DNA of 64,000 nt from Fimenecus sp051881435. GTDB taxonomy: Bacteria > Bacillota > Clostridia > Oscillospirales > Acutalibacteraceae. The position numbers and the translations under genes are program-made. How positions within the stretch are numbered: the stretch's first letter is position 1; each line of letters begins with the position of its first letter. The notes below the pieces were generated by a model, which saw only the letters and a program-made list of their open reading frames with translations, did no database searches and was not told the origin of the DNA. Shown here in pieces: positions 45,242 to 54,946 of the stretch. The stretch is taken from the NCBI GenBank assembly GCA_051881435.1, contig JBJEPW010000009.1, forward strand, positions 62,001 through 126,000, written 5' to 3'.

Positions 45242-45262
45242 TGTCGCAAGAGGCGGTAATAT

Positions 45263-46108
45263 ATGGAAAAAAATATAAAAAAATATTTTCCTGTCTTTGT
45301 TTTGCCCACATTGGTTTCTTTTGTAACGGTTTTTCTTATTCCGTTTGTAATGGGAATATATTTGTCGTTTACAAAATTTACTACTGTTGATAATGCAAAA
45401 TGGACAGGCTTTGATAATTACATTAAAGCGTTTACGCAGGATGAAAATTTTATAAATGCCCTTTGGTTTACCGTAAAATTTACGGTCGTTTCCGTTATAA
45501 CAATAAATTTCTTTGCTTTTTTGCTTGCTCTGTTATTAACAAGAGCTATTAAAGGAACATCTTTTTTCAGAACAGTGTTTTTTATGCCTAATTTAATAGG
45601 CGGAATTGTGTTGGGATATATTTGGAACCTGCTTATTAACGCAATCTTGGGAATAGTAGGTCTTGACATAACATATGACGCAAGATACGGCTTTTGGGGA
45701 CTTGTGTTTTTAATGAATTGGCAACTGATAGGATATATGATGGTAATCTACATTGCAGGAATACAGAATATACCCCATGAGCTGAATGAGGCGGCAAGAA
45801 TAGACGGTGCTTCATCATTTTCAATATTGAGAAATATAACAATTCCAATGGTAATGCCTTCAATAACTATTTGTCTGTTTTTAACCCTGACAAATTCCTT
45901 TAAACTTTTTGACCAAAACCTTGCATTGACAGGCGGCGCCCCCGCAAGAGAAACCTCTATGCTTGCCCTTGATATTTTTAATACATTCTACGGCAGAGTG
46001 GGCTGGCAAGGAGTCGGTCAGGCGAAAGCGGTTGTGTTCTTTATAATCGTTGCCGCAATAAGCTTTATTCAGTTAAAAATAACAAGCAGAAAAGAGGTTG
46101 AAAGCTGA
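45263..46108 (+). CDS. sugar ABC transporter permease, MalF type
   Basis: 281 residues, six helices. The EAA loop reads IPHELNEAARIDGASSFSILRNITIP. Pairs with the MalG-type protein to form the pore. The start ATG lies after AAGAGGCGG. Stop overlaps the next start (TGATG). Confidence 0.94.
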   Translation: MEKNIKKYFPVFVLPTLVSFVTVFLIPFVMGIYLSFTKFTTVDNAKWTGFDNYIKAFTQDENFINALWFTVKFTVVSVITINFFAFLLALLLTRAIKGTSFFRTVFFMPNLIGGIVLGYIWNLLINAILGIVGLDITYDARYGFWGLVFLMNWQLIGYMMVIYIAGIQNIPHELNEAARIDGASSFSILRNITIPMVMPSITICLFLTLTNSFKLFDQNLALTGGAPARETSMLALDIFNTFYGRVGWQGVGQAKAVVFFIIVAAISFIQLKITSRKEVES

Positions 46109-46947
46109 TGAATACCAAAAGGAAAACGGCAAATTCATTTTATTTCGCATTGCTTCTTTTACTTTCGGTTATTTTTTTGTTTCCGATATATCTTGTTCTG
46201 ATGAACTCCTTTAAATCAAAATTCAACATTGTGGGCACTCCCTTTGAATTTCCCAACAGCGAAACATTTGTCGGGTTTGAAAACTATATTAACGGAATAA
46301 ACAGCTCGGGAATAATCGATGCATTTTTGCGAACAGCGTTTATAACTTTCGGCTCTGTAATTGCAATAATTATCTTTACATCAATGACGGCTTGGTATAT
46401 CGTGCGCGTAAAAAGCAGATTTAATAAGGCAATATATTATCTCTTTCTGTTCAGCATGATAGTGCCTTTTCAAATGGTAATGTTTACAATGACCGCTGTA
46501 TGTATAAGGCTTAATTTGAATAATATATTCGGAATTATTCCCGTTTATCTCGGATTCGGCTCAGGATTGTCCGTGTTTATGTTCAGCGGCTTTGTAAAGG
46601 GTATGCCCCGTGAAATAGAGGAAGCGGCAATGATTGACGGTTGCAGTCCGTTGAAAACATTTTTTTTAGTTGTTTTCCCCATATTAAAGCCCACCGCAAT
46701 AACTGTTGCAATTCTCAATGCAATGTGGATATGGAACGATTTCCTTTTACCGTATCTGCTTTTGGGAACAACCGATAAAACACTTTCCGTGGCAATTCAA
46801 ATTGCAATGCAGGGCGCATACGGCTCAATAGATTGGGGCGGATTTATGGCAATGCTTGTATTGGCAATTATCCCCATAATAATTTTTTATCTGATTTGTC
46901 AGAAATATATAATCAAAGGCGTTATTGACGGAGCTGTCAAGGGCTGA
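46108..46947 (+). CDS. sugar ABC transporter permease, MalG type
   Basis: 279 residues, six helices, EAA loop MPREIEEAAMIDGCSPLKTFFLV. Translationally coupled to the MalF-type gene by a one-base overlap. Partner in the same transporter. Confidence 0.94.
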   Translation: MNTKRKTANSFYFALLLLLSVIFLFPIYLVLMNSFKSKFNIVGTPFEFPNSETFVGFENYINGINSSGIIDAFLRTAFITFGSVIAIIIFTSMTAWYIVRVKSRFNKAIYYLFLFSMIVPFQMVMFTMTAVCIRLNLNNIFGIIPVYLGFGSGLSVFMFSGFVKGMPREIEEAAMIDGCSPLKTFFLVVFPILKPTAITVAILNAMWIWNDFLLPYLLLGTTDKTLSVAIQIAMQGAYGSIDWGGFMAMLVLAIIPIIIFYLICQKYIIKGVIDGAVKG

Positions 46948-46961
46948 GGAGGTAAGGAAAA

Positions 46962-48068
46962 ATGGCGTCAATCAGCTTGAAAAATATCAAAAAAACCTAT
47001 GAAGACGGAATAACAGTTATTGATAACCTTAATCTTGAAATTAAAGACAAGGAATTTGTTATTCTTGTAGGTCCGTCAGGGTGCGGAAAATCCACAACAC
47101 TGCGAATGATAGCAGGCCTTGAAGAGATAACGGACGGTGAACTTTACATCGGCAGCCGTCTTGTAAATAATGTGTCACCGAAAGACCGTGATATAGCGAT
47201 GGTCTTTCAAAGCTATGCTTTGTACCCTCATATGAGTGTATATAAAAATATGGCTTTCGGTCTTAAAAACAGAAAGGTTCCGAAAGATGAGATAGACAAA
47301 AAAGTCAAGGCGGCGGCAAAAATGCTTGATATTGAAAAATATCTGCACAGAAAGCCTCGGGCGCTTTCAGGCGGTCAGCGTCAGCGTGTTGCTCTGGGCA
47401 GAGCAATGGTGCGTGAGCCTGCCGTATTTTTGCTGGACGAGCCTCTATCAAACCTTGATGCAAAACTGAGAACTGAAATGCGAAGCCGTATTTCCATGCT
47501 TCATAAAGAGCTTAAAACAACTTTCGTGTATGTTACTCACGACCAGACCGAAGCTATGACAATGGGCGACAGAATAGTTGTTATGAAAGACGGAGTAATA
47601 ATGCAGAACGATACTCCCCAAATGCTTTATAACCATCCGCAGAATATGTTTGTTGCAGGCTTTATAGGCTCTCCGCAGATGAATTTTATTGAATGTACCG
47701 TGCGTCGGGATAAAAATGGCTTCCACGCTGTTTTTGAAGAATATGATTATCTTCTTCCCGAAAGAATGAACGGTCCGCTTTCCATATATACCGACAAAGA
47801 GGTGATTATGGGTATCCGCCCGGAGGATATGCACAGCGAAAGCTTCTATTTCAAACCGGACGGAACAAACACTGTAAATCTGTATGTGGATATTGCGGAA
47901 ATGACAGGCTCGGATTACTTTTTGTTCGGCACGGCAGGAAAAAAGAGAATTGTGGCAAAAACCTCTGCCGCAGAAGAAATAAAAAACGATACCGTTTGCA
48001 AATTGGCAGTTGATATTGATAAAATCCATATATTTGATAAAATCAGCGAAAACCTTATATGTGATTGA
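46962..48068 (+). CDS. sugar ABC transporter ATPase (MsmX/UgpC type)
   Basis: 368 residues. Walker A GPSGCGKST, LSGGQRQRVALGRAM, Walker B VFLLDEPLSNLDAKL, switch VTHDQTEAMTM, then a C-terminal regulatory OB-like domain from about 235. Couples ATP hydrolysis to the MalFG-type pore. SD AGGAGG. Family members are often shared by several sugar transporters. Confidence 0.95.
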   Translation: MASISLKNIKKTYEDGITVIDNLNLEIKDKEFVILVGPSGCGKSTTLRMIAGLEEITDGELYIGSRLVNNVSPKDRDIAMVFQSYALYPHMSVYKNMAFGLKNRKVPKDEIDKKVKAAAKMLDIEKYLHRKPRALSGGQRQRVALGRAMVREPAVFLLDEPLSNLDAKLRTEMRSRISMLHKELKTTFVYVTHDQTEAMTMGDRIVVMKDGVIMQNDTPQMLYNHPQNMFVAGFIGSPQMNFIECTVRRDKNGFHAVFEEYDYLLPERMNGPLSIYTDKEVIMGIRPEDMHSESFYFKPDGTNTVNLYVDIAEMTGSDYFLFGTAGKKRIVAKTSAAEEIKNDTVCKLAVDIDKIHIFDKISENLICD

Positions 48069-48125
48069 CATTTCGGCGGAAAAATAATATATTTATTTTT
48101 AGATTTTGTATGGGTAAGTGATATT

Positions 48126-49622
48126 ATGAGAACAAGCGGAGTTTTAATGCATATTTCTTCTTTGCCGGGAAACACAGGCATCGGTACACTTGGCAAAAAT
48201 GCATATGAATTTGTGGACTTCTTAAAGGCGGCAGGGCAAAGCTATTGGCAGGTGTTGCCTTTGTGCCCCACGGGATATGGCGACTCGCCCTATCAGTCTT
48301 TTTCAACCTTTGCAGGTAATCCGTATTTTATTGATTTCGATTTGCTTTGCGACGAAGGACTTTTGAAAAAAGAGGACTACGAAAAGATTGATTGGGGAAA
48401 AAATCCCGAAAAGGTGGACTTCCCGAAACTTTTTGACAGTCGTTTTAAAGTGCTTTATAAGGCATTTGAAAAGTTCACAACAACCGATAATAAGGATTAT
48501 GCAACTTTTTGCCGCGATAACGAATGTTGGCTGAATGACTATGCGCTGTATATGGCGTTAAAGTATGAGAACAACGGCAAACCGTGGACCGATTGGGAAA
48601 AATCAATTAAACTGCGCGAAAACACTTCATTAGAAAAAGCCGCAGAAAGGCTTAAAAATGAAGTTGAGTTTTGGAAAACCGTTCAGTTCTTTTTCTTTAA
48701 ACAATGGTTTGCATTAAAAGAATATGCAAACAGCAACGGTATAAAAATCATCGGCGATATACCCATATATGTTGCAGGTGACAGCGCTGATGTTTGGGCA
48801 AACCCTAAAAACTTTTTGCTTGACGGTGAATGTAACCCCACAGAGGTTGCAGGCTGTCCGCCTGACGCATTTACCGCTGACGGTCAGCTTTGGGGAAATC
48901 CTTTGTACGATTGGAATTATATGAAATCCGACGGTTACTCGTGGTGGAAAAGCCGTATAAAGCATATGTGCAGTTTGTGCGATGTGGTGCGCATCGACCA
49001 TTTCAGGGGCTTTGAGTCGTTTTATGCTATCCCCGCCGGTGCGAAAACAGCTAAAATCGGCGAGTGGAGGAAAGGTCCGGGAATTGAATTTTTCCGTGAA
49101 ATTGAGCGTGATTTAGGCAAAATGAATTTAATAGCAGAGGATTTGGGCTTTTTAACTCCTGCTGTCAAAAAGATGTTGAGACAAAGCAAATATCCCGGCA
49201 TGAAGGTTTTGCAGTTTGCTTTTGACAGCGACGGCGATAACGATTACACACTGCATAATTTTACAAAGAATTCCGTTGCATACACAGGCACCCACGATAA
49301 TGATACAATTATCGGTTATATCAAAAAATCCCCAAGAAAAACGGTGAAAAGAGCAAAGGAATATCTCCGCCTTAACCGCCGTGAGGGCTATAATTGGGGT
49401 ATGATGAAGGCTGTCTGGTCAAGCAATTCCGATACAGCAATTGTCACAATGCAGGATTTGCTGGGGCTTGGCAGTGAGGCAAGAATGAATTTTCCGTCAA
49501 CCGTCAAGGATAATTGGCAGTGGCGGGCAAAGGAAGGCTATCTTTCGGACGAGCTTGCAGGCAAGGTCAGATACTATACACAGCTTTACAAGAGATTGCC
49601 TGAAAAGAGAGGGAAAAAGTAA
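48126..49622 (+). CDS. malQ: 4-alpha-glucanotransferase (amylomaltase)
   Basis: 498 residues, GH77. RTSGVLMHISSLPGNTGIGTLG is the standard start; catalytic Asp in VVRIDHFRGF, Glu in IAEDLGF, and TGTHDNDTI. Disproportionates maltodextrins, giving longer chains for GlgP. AGTGAT precedes the ATG by four bases. Overlaps glgP by one base (TAATG). Confidence 0.97.
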   Translation: MRTSGVLMHISSLPGNTGIGTLGKNAYEFVDFLKAAGQSYWQVLPLCPTGYGDSPYQSFSTFAGNPYFIDFDLLCDEGLLKKEDYEKIDWGKNPEKVDFPKLFDSRFKVLYKAFEKFTTTDNKDYATFCRDNECWLNDYALYMALKYENNGKPWTDWEKSIKLRENTSLEKAAERLKNEVEFWKTVQFFFFKQWFALKEYANSNGIKIIGDIPIYVAGDSADVWANPKNFLLDGECNPTEVAGCPPDAFTADGQLWGNPLYDWNYMKSDGYSWWKSRIKHMCSLCDVVRIDHFRGFESFYAIPAGAKTAKIGEWRKGPGIEFFREIERDLGKMNLIAEDLGFLTPAVKKMLRQSKYPGMKVLQFAFDSDGDNDYTLHNFTKNSVAYTGTHDNDTIIGYIKKSPRKTVKRAKEYLRLNRREGYNWGMMKAVWSSNSDTAIVTMQDLLGLGSEARMNFPSTVKDNWQWRAKEGYLSDELAGKVRYYTQLYKRLPEKRGKK

Positions 49623-51970
49623 TGAATGAAATTGTAACAAAAGCGGTTAAGGCTGCAAAATATAAATATCAAAGAGAACTGAAAGACTTAGAGCCCTATG
49701 AACTGCACGAAGTCATTTCTGCGTCATTTATGGAAATAATTGCGGATGACTGGATGAAAAGCCGTGAACAGCGTATTTTAAAGAGAACGGCATTTTATTT
49801 TTCCGCTGAATTTTTGGTAGGAAGAGCAATATATAATAATCTTGTTTCTAAAAATCTTTATGATGAAACAGAAAAGGCTTTGAATGAGTACGGCGTTTCG
49901 TTAAAAATGCTTGAAGAAATTGAGGATAGTGCTCTCGGCAACGGCGGCTTGGGTAGGCTTGCCGCGTGCTTTCTTGACAGCGCCGCTACTCTTAATATCC
50001 CTCTTGAAGGCTACGGAATAAGATATAAATACGGACTGTTCAAGCAGGATATTCAAAACGGTTTTCAGGTTGAAAGCGCAGATGATTGGACAAAATGGGG
50101 CGACCCGTGGTCAATACGATGCGAGCGTGACAGCGTTGAGGTAAGCTTTAAGGATATGACAGTAAAAGCAGTGCCCTATGATATGCCGATAATAGGCTAC
50201 GGCACCGATAATATAGGTACCCTACGCCTTTGGCAGAGTGAGGCTTTGGTGCCTTTTGATTTTGAACTTTTTAACGAGCAAAAATACGATAAATCCGTTG
50301 TATTAAAGAATAGGGCAGAGGATATATCGAGAGTCTTATACCCCAATGACGATACTTTCGAGGGTAAAAAACTGCGTTTAAAACAGCAGTATTTCTTTTC
50401 CAGCGCGTCATTGCAGGATATAATAAGGAAGTTTAAAAAGATACACGGCAATGATTTTTCTCTGTTTGCCGATTATATTACCGTTCAGCTTAACGATACT
50501 CATCCCGTTATCTCAATACCCGAGCTTATAAGGCTTTTGACGGAAAATGAAGGCTTGGATTTCGAGGAAGCCTTTGAAATAACCTGCAAGGTGTTTAATT
50601 ACACAAATCACACCATTATGCAGGAGGCTTTGGAAAAATGGGATATCAAGGTAGTTAAGGATACCATACCGCAGGTACTCGATATTATAAAAAAGATTGA
50701 TAAAAAGCTGAAAAAGACATTAAAAGACAGAAATATCAGCAAAGAAACCGCCGAAAAAATGATGATAATTCAGGATAAGCGGATTCATATGGCGTATCTT
50801 GCCGTGTTCTGTTCAAAATATGTAAACGGCGTGGCAAAAATCCATACCGAAATACTGAAAAATGATGTGTTAAAGGACTGGTATGAGTTATTTCCCGGGA
50901 AATTTCAGAACAAGACAAACGGAATTACACAGCGGCGTTGGCTTCTTTTATGCAACAGGGAGTTGTCCGCCCTTATTACGGAACTTTTGGGAACAGACGA
51001 TTGGATAACCGACTTAACAAGACTTAAAGAGCTTGAACGCTTTGCCGACGATGATAATGTTCTTGACCGATTTATTCAAATAAAAGAAACAAAGAAAAAA
51101 CAGCTTGCCGATTATATCCGTCTGCATGACGGCGTGATAATTGATACAGAAAGTATTTTTGATATTCAGATTAAACGCCTTCATGAGTATAAACGCCAGC
51201 TTTTGAACGCTTTGGCAATTCTAGAGCTTTATTTTGAGATAAAAGAGGGAACGCTTAAAGATTTCACTCCCACAACATTTATTTTCGGCGCAAAATCAGC
51301 TCCGGGATATGCACGGGCAAAAGGTATTATAAAGCTTATAAACGAAGTTGCAAAGCTTGTTGAAAAGGATAAAACAGTTTCAAAGTATATCAAGGTTGTA
51401 TTTATTAAAAACTACAATGTTTCCTATGCGGAAAAGCTTGTTGCGGCGGCTGATGTGAGTGAGCAGATTTCAACAGCGGGAACGGAAGCCAGCGGAACGG
51501 GCAATATGAAGCTTATGCTTAACGGTGCCGTTACCTTGGGAACATATGACGGCGCAAACATTGAAATTGTAGAAGAAGCAGGCGATGAGAACAACTTTAT
51601 TTTCGGCGCAAGAGTAGAGGACATTGAAAAAGTCAAAGATTACTATTCAGCCGAAAATCTATATGAAAACGATGAAAAAATCCACCGTGTGCTTGACGCC
51701 TTAACAGACGGAACGCTCAAAGACGGTAGAACAAAGATATTTAAAGAGCTTTATGATTCAATCATAAAAGGCGCATCGTGGCACTCTCCCGACCAATACT
51801 ATTTACTTCTTGATTTCAATGATTACCTCGAAGAAAAAATCAAGGTAAATCAAGCCTTCAAAAATAAACGGGAGTTTTATAAAAAGTGCTGGCTTAATAT
51901 GTGTAACGCAGGCAAGTTTTCTTCCGATAGAACAATTGCCGAGTATGCAAAAGACATCTGGCATATATAA
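49622..51970 (+). CDS. glgP: glycogen/maltodextrin phosphorylase
   Basis: 782 residues, GT35. N-terminal AEFLVGRAIYNNL and SALGNGGLGRLAACFLDS; PLP site in GTGNMKLMLNGAVTLGT, where the Lys forms the Schiff base. Releases glucose 1-phosphate from alpha-1,4 chains. Last gene of the maltodextrin operon, so imported dextrins are degraded phosphorolytically. The C-terminal HSPDQYYLLLDFNDY is complete. Confidence 0.97.
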   Translation: MNEIVTKAVKAAKYKYQRELKDLEPYELHEVISASFMEIIADDWMKSREQRILKRTAFYFSAEFLVGRAIYNNLVSKNLYDETEKALNEYGVSLKMLEEIEDSALGNGGLGRLAACFLDSAATLNIPLEGYGIRYKYGLFKQDIQNGFQVESADDWTKWGDPWSIRCERDSVEVSFKDMTVKAVPYDMPIIGYGTDNIGTLRLWQSEALVPFDFELFNEQKYDKSVVLKNRAEDISRVLYPNDDTFEGKKLRLKQQYFFSSASLQDIIRKFKKIHGNDFSLFADYITVQLNDTHPVISIPELIRLLTENEGLDFEEAFEITCKVFNYTNHTIMQEALEKWDIKVVKDTIPQVLDIIKKIDKKLKKTLKDRNISKETAEKMMIIQDKRIHMAYLAVFCSKYVNGVAKIHTEILKNDVLKDWYELFPGKFQNKTNGITQRRWLLLCNRELSALITELLGTDDWITDLTRLKELERFADDDNVLDRFIQIKETKKKQLADYIRLHDGVIIDTESIFDIQIKRLHEYKRQLLNALAILELYFEIKEGTLKDFTPTTFIFGAKSAPGYARAKGIIKLINEVAKLVEKDKTVSKYIKVVFIKNYNVSYAEKLVAAADVSEQISTAGTEASGTGNMKLMLNGAVTLGTYDGANIEIVEEAGDENNFIFGARVEDIEKVKDYYSAENLYENDEKIHRVLDALTDGTLKDGRTKIFKELYDSIIKGASWHSPDQYYLLLDFNDYLEEKIKVNQAFKNKREFYKKCWLNMCNAGKFSSDRTIAEYAKDIWHI

Positions 51971-51978
51971 AAACAGAC

Positions 51979-52004
51979 AAAGACGGACTTCGGTCCGTCT
52001 TTTA
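51979..52004 (+). terminator. terminator of the maltodextrin operon
   Basis: AAAGACGGAC-TTCG-GTCCGTCTTT hairpin with T run. Confidence 0.9.
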
Positions 52005-52028
52005 TTGTCACCTTTTTTACAATTTGAG

Positions 52029-52068
52029 TTGACAATTTAAAAATTGCTTATATAATATCATTGGTGAT
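52029..52068 (+). promoter_or_regulatory. birA-bioY promoter with internal inverted repeat
   Basis: TTGACA (52029-52034), 16 bases, TATAAT (52051-52056), six bases, GGTGAT (52063-52068). CAATTT-AA-AAATTG (52033-52046) lies between the boxes and could be an operator; the classical BirA operator is not seen. The predicted transcript begins at GGTGAT. Confidence 0.7.
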
Positions 52069-52072
52069 GGGA

Positions 52073-53041
52073 ATGACGGTAAAAAAACAGGTTTTAAAAA
52101 TACTTGAAAACAACCGAGATTGCTATATCTCCGGAAACGATATTGCCAAAGAACTATTTGTAAGCAGAAATGCGGTGTGGAAAGCCGTAAATGCGCTGAA
52201 AAATGACGGTTATATCATAAATTCCGTTACAAATAAGGGATATATGCTGTCAATGGAAACAGATATTGTATCTGCTGAAAGTATAGGCAAATATTTGAAA
52301 TACAACCTTGATGTTACTGTGCTTTCAGAGATAGATTCAACAAACAATTATCTCAAAAAACTCGCGTCTGACGGCGAGAAGGAGGGTAAGCTTGTTGTAG
52401 CCAGTAAGCAGACTAAGGGTAAGGGCAGAATGGGCAGAAGCTTTTATTCGCCCGATAACACGGGAATATACTTTTCGTTGTTGTTGAGACCGAAATATTC
52501 TGCTGAAAAATCGCTGTTTTTAACAGTTATGGCGGCGGTTGCCGTTGCGGAAACAGCGATGGTTTATTCCGATGCAGATATAAAGATTAAATGGGTTAAC
52601 GATGTTTATGCAAACGGTAAAAAGCTGTGCGGAATACTGACAGAGGGCTCTGTAAGCCTTGAAAATAACGGACTTGATTATGCAGTCATCGGTATAGGCG
52701 TGAATGTAACCGAGCCCGAGGGCGGATTTCCCGATGACATCAAAAATACTGCAACTGCCGTTTTCCCGGGAAACAGAGCACCGGGTGACGCTAAAAGCCG
52801 AATTGCAGGCGAGGTAATAAACCGTATTCTTGATATGTATTACGGTAAGGATACCGATTATATCAGCCGCTATCAAAAAATGTCTTTTCTTGACGGTAAA
52901 GCGGTTAATATATTAAATTCCGACAGCGTTGAGCCTGCCGTTGTCATAAGAATTGACGAAAACTGCGGGCTTGTTGTCAAAAAAGAAAACGGGGAGATAA
53001 AAACATTATCTTCCGGAGATGTGAGCGTGAGGTTAAAATGA
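52073..53041 (+). CDS. birA: biotin ligase / biotin operon repressor (BirA)
   Basis: 322 residues. N-terminal winged helix (about 1-60, GNDIAKELFVSRNAVWKAVNALK), then the ligase domain with KGKGRMGRSF (about 118-127), YFSLLLRP and KIKWVNDVYANGKKLCGILTE, plus a C-terminal SH3-like part. Makes biotinyl-AMP and attaches biotin to carboxylases; the HTH suggests it also represses. ATG 52073 is chosen because GGTGAT lies four bases before it. Overlaps bioY. Confidence 0.96.
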   Translation: MTVKKQVLKILENNRDCYISGNDIAKELFVSRNAVWKAVNALKNDGYIINSVTNKGYMLSMETDIVSAESIGKYLKYNLDVTVLSEIDSTNNYLKKLASDGEKEGKLVVASKQTKGKGRMGRSFYSPDNTGIYFSLLLRPKYSAEKSLFLTVMAAVAVAETAMVYSDADIKIKWVNDVYANGKKLCGILTEGSVSLENNGLDYAVIGIGVNVTEPEGGFPDDIKNTATAVFPGNRAPGDAKSRIAGEVINRILDMYYGKDTDYISRYQKMSFLDGKAVNILNSDSVEPAVVIRIDENCGLVVKKENGEIKTLSSGDVSVRLK

Positions 53042-53592
53042 AAAGAAAGAAACTGATTTTTGATATTGCTTTGGCAGGGCTTTTCTGCACTTTGATTTGT
53101 GTGGGAGCATTTATTAAAATTCCCATACCTAATTTGCCGATTACAATGCAGGTGTTCTTTGTGCTTTTGGCAGGCCTTGTATTAGAGCCGAAAACCGCAT
53201 TTTTTGCGTCCTTTGCTTATATGTTTTTAGGACTTGTCGGTTTGCCGATTTTTACGGGCGGCGGCGGAATAGGATATGTGTTTATTCCAAGCTTTGGTTT
53301 TATTATCGGTTTTGTGACTGCGGCTACCGTTATGAGCCTTATATTACATAAAGCAAAAAAACAGCCGCTTTGGCTTTTATCACTTGTTGCCTTGGCGGGA
53401 ATTATAATTATTTATCTTGTAGGCATACCGTATTTTGCTTTGATTACAAACGGATATAAGGGCGGCGATAAATCTGCAATATGGTTTATTCAGGCACTGC
53501 TTGTACCGTTTATTCCGAAAGAGATTATATCGACTGTGGCGGCAATTATTGTGTCCTATAAATTAAGACCTCTGCTTGCTAAAATAAAATAA
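53038..53592 (+). CDS. bioY: biotin transporter BioY
   Basis: 184 residues, six helices. KIPIPNLPITMQVFFVLLAGLVL and the glycine run GGGGIGYVF are typical of BioY, the S component of an ECF-type biotin uptake system. Its start overlaps the birA stop (ATGA), so sensing and uptake are coupled. Confidence 0.95.
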   Translation: MKRKKLIFDIALAGLFCTLICVGAFIKIPIPNLPITMQVFFVLLAGLVLEPKTAFFASFAYMFLGLVGLPIFTGGGGIGYVFIPSFGFIIGFVTAATVMSLILHKAKKQPLWLLSLVALAGIIIIYLVGIPYFALITNGYKGGDKSAIWFIQALLVPFIPKEIISTVAAIIVSYKLRPLLAKIK

Positions 53593-53602
53593 CTATTATA
53601 AG

Positions 53603-53642
53603 AAACGGCTGTTACCTTGATTTAAGTAACAGCCGTTTTTTA
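53603..53642. terminator. bidirectional terminator, bioY / pdp
   Basis: AAACGGCTGTTAC/GTAACAGCCGTTT with T run on the right and A-rich left side. Confidence 0.85.
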
Positions 53643-53643
53643 A

Positions 53644-54942
53644 TCATATTGTTTGATAAATGAGTTTTTGTTCGCCCGGTTTTTCATTGCCGAATGTTAA
53701 GGCATCTCTAAAAAGCTTTTCAGCGTTTTTCAACCGTTCGTCCGAGTCAGCATACAAAGCCGCGATTGCTTCTCCTTTTTCCACATAATCTCCCGTTTTT
53801 TTGAAAAGGATTATTCCTGCGCCGAAGTCGATTTTATCTTCCTTTTTTTCTCTGCCTGCGCCAAGCAAAACAGCGCTCTCACCGATTAGGCGCGAATCGG
53901 TTTTTATAATGTATCCCTCGTGTTCCGATAAAACATCAAAACGCTTTGACGATACAGGCAACAGAGATGTGTCGTCAAGCACTGAAATGTCGCCGCCCTG
54001 AGCTGAAACAAGCTCTTTGAATTTATTGAATGCCGAACCGTCGGCCAATGCGTTTTCGGCTTTTTTATATGCTTTTTCATATGCCCAATCATAAGAAATA
54101 CTTAAAATTGTAGCGGAAAGAGCAAGGCACAGTTCACGCAGATTATCGTCACCCTCATTGTTTAATATATCCACAGCCTCTTTTATTTCAAATGAGTTTC
54201 CTATGTGAGTGCCGAGAGGAATATCCATATTTGTTATAACCGCCGCCGTATTCCTGCCGCATTTTTTGCCTATTTTAACCATAAGCTCGGCAAGCTTAAC
54301 GGCTGATTGTTTGTCTTTCATAAATGCGCCGCTTCCGCATTTAACATCGAGTACAATATTTTTAGCTCCTGCTGCAATTTTCTTGCTCATAATGCTTGAA
54401 GCAATCAGGGAAATGTTGTCAACAGTTGCAGTAACATCACGCAGAGCATATATTTTTTTGTCCGCAGGGGCAAGGTTTCCCGTTTGCCCGATAAGAGCAA
54501 TTCCTATGCGGTTTACCTGATTTAAAAATTCTTCTTTATCAATGCTTACTCTGTATCCGGGTATGCTTTCAAGCTTGTCAACGGTACCGCCCGTATGACC
54601 TAACCCTCTGCCGCTCATTTTTGCCATTTTAACGCCCAAAGAGGCGCAAACGGGAGCAACGATAAGTGAGGTTTTGTCCCCGACGCCGCCCGTTGAGTGC
54701 TTGTCGGCTGTCTGCCCTTTTATTTGCGATAAATCCAGTACATCGCCGGAATGAGCCATACAGTCAGTCAGCGTAACGGTTTCTTCCTCGTCCATACCGT
54801 TAATAAAAATGGCCATAAGCAAAGCCGCTGCCTGATAATCTTTAATTCTGTCTGCGGTAAATTCCTTTACAAAAAACTCTATTTCTTCGCGTGACAGCTT
54901 TTTGCCGTCACGCTTTTTTTCAATTATGTCATAAATTCTCAT
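53644..54942 (-). CDS. pdp: pyrimidine-nucleoside phosphorylase
   Basis: 432 residues. DKHSTGGVGDKTSLIVAPVCASLG and MSGRGLGHTGGTVDKLESIPGY are the phosphorylase signatures; AGAKNIVLDVKCGSGAFMK follows. Splits uridine, deoxyuridine or thymidine with phosphate. Last gene of the deoC-deoB-cdd-pdp set. SD GAGG. deoA (thymidine-specific) remains possible. Confidence 0.93.
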   Translation of the reverse strand: MRIYDIIEKKRDGKKLSREEIEFFVKEFTADRIKDYQAAALLMAIFINGMDEEETVTLTDCMAHSGDVLDLSQIKGQTADKHSTGGVGDKTSLIVAPVCASLGVKMAKMSGRGLGHTGGTVDKLESIPGYRVSIDKEEFLNQVNRIGIALIGQTGNLAPADKKIYALRDVTATVDNISLIASSIMSKKIAAGAKNIVLDVKCGSGAFMKDKQSAVKLAELMVKIGKKCGRNTAAVITNMDIPLGTHIGNSFEIKEAVDILNNEGDDNLRELCLALSATILSISYDWAYEKAYKKAENALADGSAFNKFKELVSAQGGDISVLDDTSLLPVSSKRFDVLSEHEGYIIKTDSRLIGESAVLLGAGREKKEDKIDFGAGIILFKKTGDYVEKGEAIAALYADSDERLKNAEKLFRDALTFGNEKPGEQKLIYQTI

Positions 54943-54946
54943 AAAC

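Noticed and set aside
47448..48071. 207-codon minus-strand frame
   Set aside because: Shadow of the sugar ABC ATPase gene.
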